A DNA stretch of 64,000 nt from Bin80 sp965208025 (GTDB lineage: Bacteria > Bacteroidota > Rhodothermia > Rhodothermales > Bin80). The DNA is taken from positions 3,348,001-3,412,000 of the forward strand of contig OZ242302.1 of NCBI GenBank assembly GCA_965208025.1, in the 5' to 3' direction. Below the pieces are notes generated by a model, which worked only from the letters and a program-made list of their open reading frames with translations, was not told where the DNA came from and made no database searches. The translations under genes and the position numbers were made by a program. This document shows positions 61,801 to 64,000 of the stretch, one piece after another; the stretch's first letter is position 1; the number at the start of each line of letters is the position of its first letter.

Positions 61801-64000
61801 TCCTTCAGCCGTGTCCAATTCCCAAGAGACCGGTTCGACTTCAGACTGCCCTGCGCCCAGTCTCGAATACCCCAGACGAATTTGTGTTTACAATTTCGTC
61901 CCGATCATACGAGGACAACACTCCTAGTGAGATCCATTGCCGTGGACGGGTAAAGCTGAGTGACTTGAATCATCCCATTGATGTTCCGGCGTGTCTCGAG
62001 GATATTGACCGATCTTCGTGTGAAACCGTATTTGCAAAGCAGAGTGATTTCTATGAACGGATTGAGGCAGTCCTCAGCGACACCTTCCAGTACGGGCCAT
62101 ACTTCCAGACCATACAGTTGTTTGAGTTACACCCCGAATCTAGGTCTATCATTGTTGATATTGAAATGGATGAAGAGCTCTGGATGACGGGACAGGAGGA
62201 GGGATACGTAGGATGTCCGCCATTGCTGGATGGAGGGCTTCAGATCTTCCTATCACATTTGTTGACAGCCTCACATTTATTTGTGATTCCGCAGAGAGCC
62301 GAGAGGACAACATTCCTGCGTCCACCAACAGGCCCAAAAATTACATGTCATGTGACTAAACCCGAGGAAGATTGGATGGATACGAACGAGCGAGGTCAGT
62401 ACTCGGTGCAGCGCGGAGAACGTACTGCTGGTGCAATCAGTTTCTATGACCGTGCAACAGGGGACCTCATCCTTCACATTGATCAATATACCTATTTTAG
62501 CTCCAATCCGCGCTGGAATGATCTATTGAATAGCAAGCATGAGATCGTCTGGCAACCGAAATTCATCCATGAGGACCATACCTTTCTTGATAAACTCTCC
62601 TCCGGAGAGGTTGACCCGTCTAAGTTAATCGTTGCCCTAGAAACGTTAGAGCATGCCCGAGGATATAGCTGTCATGTGGCCGAATTTGCCGGATCACGGG
62701 AACCGGATCAAACTATCCTATCCAAGTGCTTAAATTATCTAAACAGTTCTGATACCCGGTCCGAGTTCTGGCTCCTCAGTGATAATGAGGAAACGACCCG
62801 AGCTCACTTTGATGCCTTCGGACAACAGGATGCTGCGCTTCGCTTTCAATATCTTGATCCAGAGGCTGATCCCTCAATGGGGGATGGCCTTCTTCGCCCC
62901 TGCGGAGTAGAAATTGTATTCCTGCATGACTCCGATGACCTGCCCGGCTCCGACGGCTGGCAGTTCCTGAGTCGGTTGGTTGTTGATGGCGGGCTGGTGC
63001 TGATCTGCCACGATGAGGGCGCCGTAATCAAGCCGGATGAAGAGTGGTCAATTCTCAGATCCGGTCAGCTTACCACTCTGTTACAGGCACCCAATTCTCC
63101 CAAGACGGTAGATGATCCGATTCCAGATCCGCACTGGGTTCTTGGAGAGCCAAACAGTTGGGCATCCGAGTGGATTTCCCTTCTGGACGAACCTGATAGG
63201 GTGTATCCAATTCCCTACGAGGCGGTCATTCGTGGACAATTTGAATCTATCCCAGCATGGTCACAGGTGGGAGATGTCCTTGCAATTGATTTCTTCTGTG
63301 GTTCCGATTCAAGTGATCCGACCGGCCAGAGGGTCACTGCGCAATTGATCACGTTTGTTCAGGCACTGGTATCGGCTCGATTGGCAAATGCGAATCATCT
63401 GTGTCAACTCACCGTGATTACGCACCGCGCGGCTTTTGATGTGCAGCACCCTCGGGGATCTGCCTTATGGGGGGCAATGCGTAGCATGGCTATGGAAGTT
63501 GGTGACGAAGCTAAGCTTGATTTCCGTCTGGTTGATCTCGGCGAAGCGGATGATTTAATGACGCTAAACTGGCTCGCTCACCACGATTTGCGCGAGCGGG
63601 AGTTAGCGGTGCGAGAGAACCACTTATGGGCACCACGGATTGTCAGTATTCGGGAGCGATATTCCCATGTGACGGCAGATAGTGGCGCCGCATACCGTCT
63701 TACATTAGACAATCCGGGCCAGATTGCAGGCCTCGAGATGAAAACGTACAATCTCCCTTCCCTCGGACCGAACGATGTAGAAGTTGATGTCAAAGCAGCG
63801 GCACTCAACTTTCGCGATGTAATGGTCACCTTAGGTCTGCTACCTGCTTTGGCTTATGAACGCTCGGCACTTGGGCATCAGGTAGGCATGGAGGGCAGTG
63901 GCATCGTTCGGCGGGTTGGGGTAGAGGTACAGCACTGTTCGGTTGGTGATCAAGTTGCGTTTATTGCAGGGGGATGCATTGCTAACCGCGTAGTGATCTC
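58875..64000 (+). CDS. Type I polyketide synthase, highly reducing type (incomplete at window end)
   Basis: The frame from the ATG at 58875 is open to the window end, giving 1708 residues. An alternative GTG lies at 58848. Ketosynthase (8 to about 430): catalytic Cys178 in CTACSAS, His322 in EAHATGT, His361 in KSNLGHMEA. Acyltransferase (about 535-840): Ser630 in GHSSGEVAAAYASG; the AFHS sequence later suggests malonyl-CoA. Dehydratase (about 920-1210): His943 in ADHCVHHAAIMPAAGY and Asp1119 in LLDGGLQ. Residues about 1220-1600 contain a degenerate methyltransferase (no SAM glycine loop) and a structural KR half. An enoylreductase begins near 1600 (ALNFRDVMVTLGLLP). KR catalytic half and ACP are expected beyond. 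The order matches mono-modular iterative PKSs that make reduced, fatty-acid-like chains. Confidence 0.93.
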   Translation, partial: MSLMLQDSPVAIVAYSYRMPGGIQTDSDFWQLLSEREIIQEPIIERYGRGYRPIGKFSGPGRFASPYEGLIREDGEKLIDPKLFSLSQDEVSSMDPQVRMLLGCSWETFERAGWDLYSLRNSSTGVFIGAQVPAVANWRPMHGAGPFDVTTISLAMLANRISYHFNLMGPSTTYCTACSASITALHAAMASIRSGDCKQALVGSVNYLGTSRLSVSFNALGVISPDGRCHSFDADANGYIRSEGAFIFALKPLQEAESDGDHIHAVIEGTSVNAAGAADGGTGLAQGRYITAPTRHAQVDLMRTACARAGRTPEEFDYIEAHATGTVVGDRIEGNAIIEAYGGIDRDVPLRISSVKSNLGHMEAAAFHCALLKIILMMQRRTFAPTSKNYVVPNPEINFENSGVQVQTVCEPFPDYPVVIGINSFGFGGANGHCVLREYHPSQSRIWSSDLSPEGGRMIPLSARTNEALTRSARHLRKMLAEDETDLYTIAGNLSRRRTHFTTRTAFAVNDRNDLLASLDDFIENESSGTIAKEGERRIVMMFAGQGTQWSGCGLRLYDADPVFRRVIDAVEAHWRELSGISLRNVCFNAPQEELNEVQLAQPSIFMIQCALFELFKTWGVHPECVIGHSSGEVAAAYASGLLSLAEATHLVYHRATFQQSVAGSGRMLAIGLDLSGVEELLDSLDVAFRSDEDRPIQVEIACENAPASVVICGKEEKLRPIMAELECRNLQNQLLAGNIAFHSSAMDPIQDDVLQALSFLDKSIFDGSVPFISSVSGEQIDCIDGAYWWTNIRNPVQFVQGIRTIMRDFRPDIFLEISPHGALQSAVSQCLEQEIPLPVCIPSLHRNSDDRLSFQQSLGSLFKSGVALDFAAQYPRPRPISHLLPGHPRDEQASVNILADDEFFVRRGQYSHGPLIGHRVPSDHLLFESRLSEKDFPWLADHCVHHAAIMPAAGYIELILQAFEGVPLHFEVLEFLQPCPIPKRPVRLQTALRPVSNTPDEFVFTISSRSYEDNTPSEIHCRGRVKLSDLNHPIDVPACLEDIDRSSCETVFAKQSDFYERIEAVLSDTFQYGPYFQTIQLFELHPESRSIIVDIEMDEELWMTGQEEGYVGCPPLLDGGLQIFLSHLLTASHLFVIPQRAERTTFLRPPTGPKITCHVTKPEEDWMDTNERGQYSVQRGERTAGAISFYDRATGDLILHIDQYTYFSSNPRWNDLLNSKHEIVWQPKFIHEDHTFLDKLSSGEVDPSKLIVALETLEHARGYSCHVAEFAGSREPDQTILSKCLNYLNSSDTRSEFWLLSDNEETTRAHFDAFGQQDAALRFQYLDPEADPSMGDGLLRPCGVEIVFLHDSDDLPGSDGWQFLSRLVVDGGLVLICHDEGAVIKPDEEWSILRSGQLTTLLQAPNSPKTVDDPIPDPHWVLGEPNSWASEWISLLDEPDRVYPIPYEAVIRGQFESIPAWSQVGDVLAIDFFCGSDSSDPTGQRVTAQLITFVQALVSARLANANHLCQLTVITHRAAFDVQHPRGSALWGAMRSMAMEVGDEAKLDFRLVDLGEADDLMTLNWLAHHDLRERELAVRENHLWAPRIVSIRERYSHVTADSGAAYRLTLDNPGQIAGLEMKTYNLPSLGPNDVEVDVKAAALNFRDVMVTLGLLPALAYERSALGHQVGMEGSGIVRRVGVEVQHCSVGDQVAFIAGGCIANRVVI

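Noticed and set aside
1..64000. CRISPR arrays, tRNA or rRNA genes
   Set aside because: No spaced direct repeats other than the coding repeat array, and no cloverleaf or rRNA-like segments were noticed; a tRNAscan or Infernal run would be decisive.

Overview
The window looks like a chromosomal stretch from a Bacteroidota/Rhodothermota-type bacterium, probably marine or host-associated. Signs of this are a DUF4270 lipoprotein beside a half-length GT5 starch-synthase domain, a NagB-PIG-L fusion, a large LptD/OstA-like protein, a PorV-like barrel, DUF3467, and mostly absent Shine-Dalgarno sequences. A short (360-residue) IspG argues against a core Bacteroidia genome. The lineage is inferred from gene content only. 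No tRNA, rRNA or CRISPR array was recognised.

Layout. 1-3420: ppdK (cut by the window edge) and topA. 3421-8621 is an accessory island: an AAA ATPase, an intact ISL3-family IS with a perfect 8-bp target duplication inserted just upstream of it, a decayed IS256/mutator transposase, and a secreted protein with a hierarchical 27/54-bp repeat. 8622-28968 is mostly housekeeping: rsgA, lon, a CBS/CysK-type enzyme, DUF3467, an LptF/G permease, sucC, a GNAT, then a long minus-strand block (LptD-like, ROK kinase, FtsB/DivIC, eno, TPR protein, outer-membrane barrel, DUF4270, GT5 domain), and the divergent NagB-PIG-L gene. 28975-36164: msrA, a DUF1080 protein, a Panacea-domain antitoxin candidate with a 51-residue membrane ORF behind it, and an exopolysaccharide export set (O-antigen polymerase, chain-length protein, SLBB exporter).

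36872-57741: ispE, a class A PBP, rhomboid, ispG, a Fic gene broken by one in-frame TGA, an FkbM methyltransferase broken by a frameshift, a GcvT-like protein, galK, a 1010-residue kinase-M23-aminotransferase fusion, a lipoprotein FKBP, an Xaa-Pro aminopeptidase, mtaB, and an APC permease with Usp domains. 58089-64000: a STAS protein, a small unrecognised helical protein, and a large iterative-type polyketide synthase (KS-AT-DH-pseudoMT/KR-ER...) running off the window end.

The strongest leads are the STAS/small protein/PKS locus, the triple fusion that may phosphorylate and then eliminate phosphate from an amino alcohol, the NagB domain lacking two catalytic aspartates, and the Panacea/small membrane protein pair. 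All readings are by eye from the sequence; no database search or computation was run.
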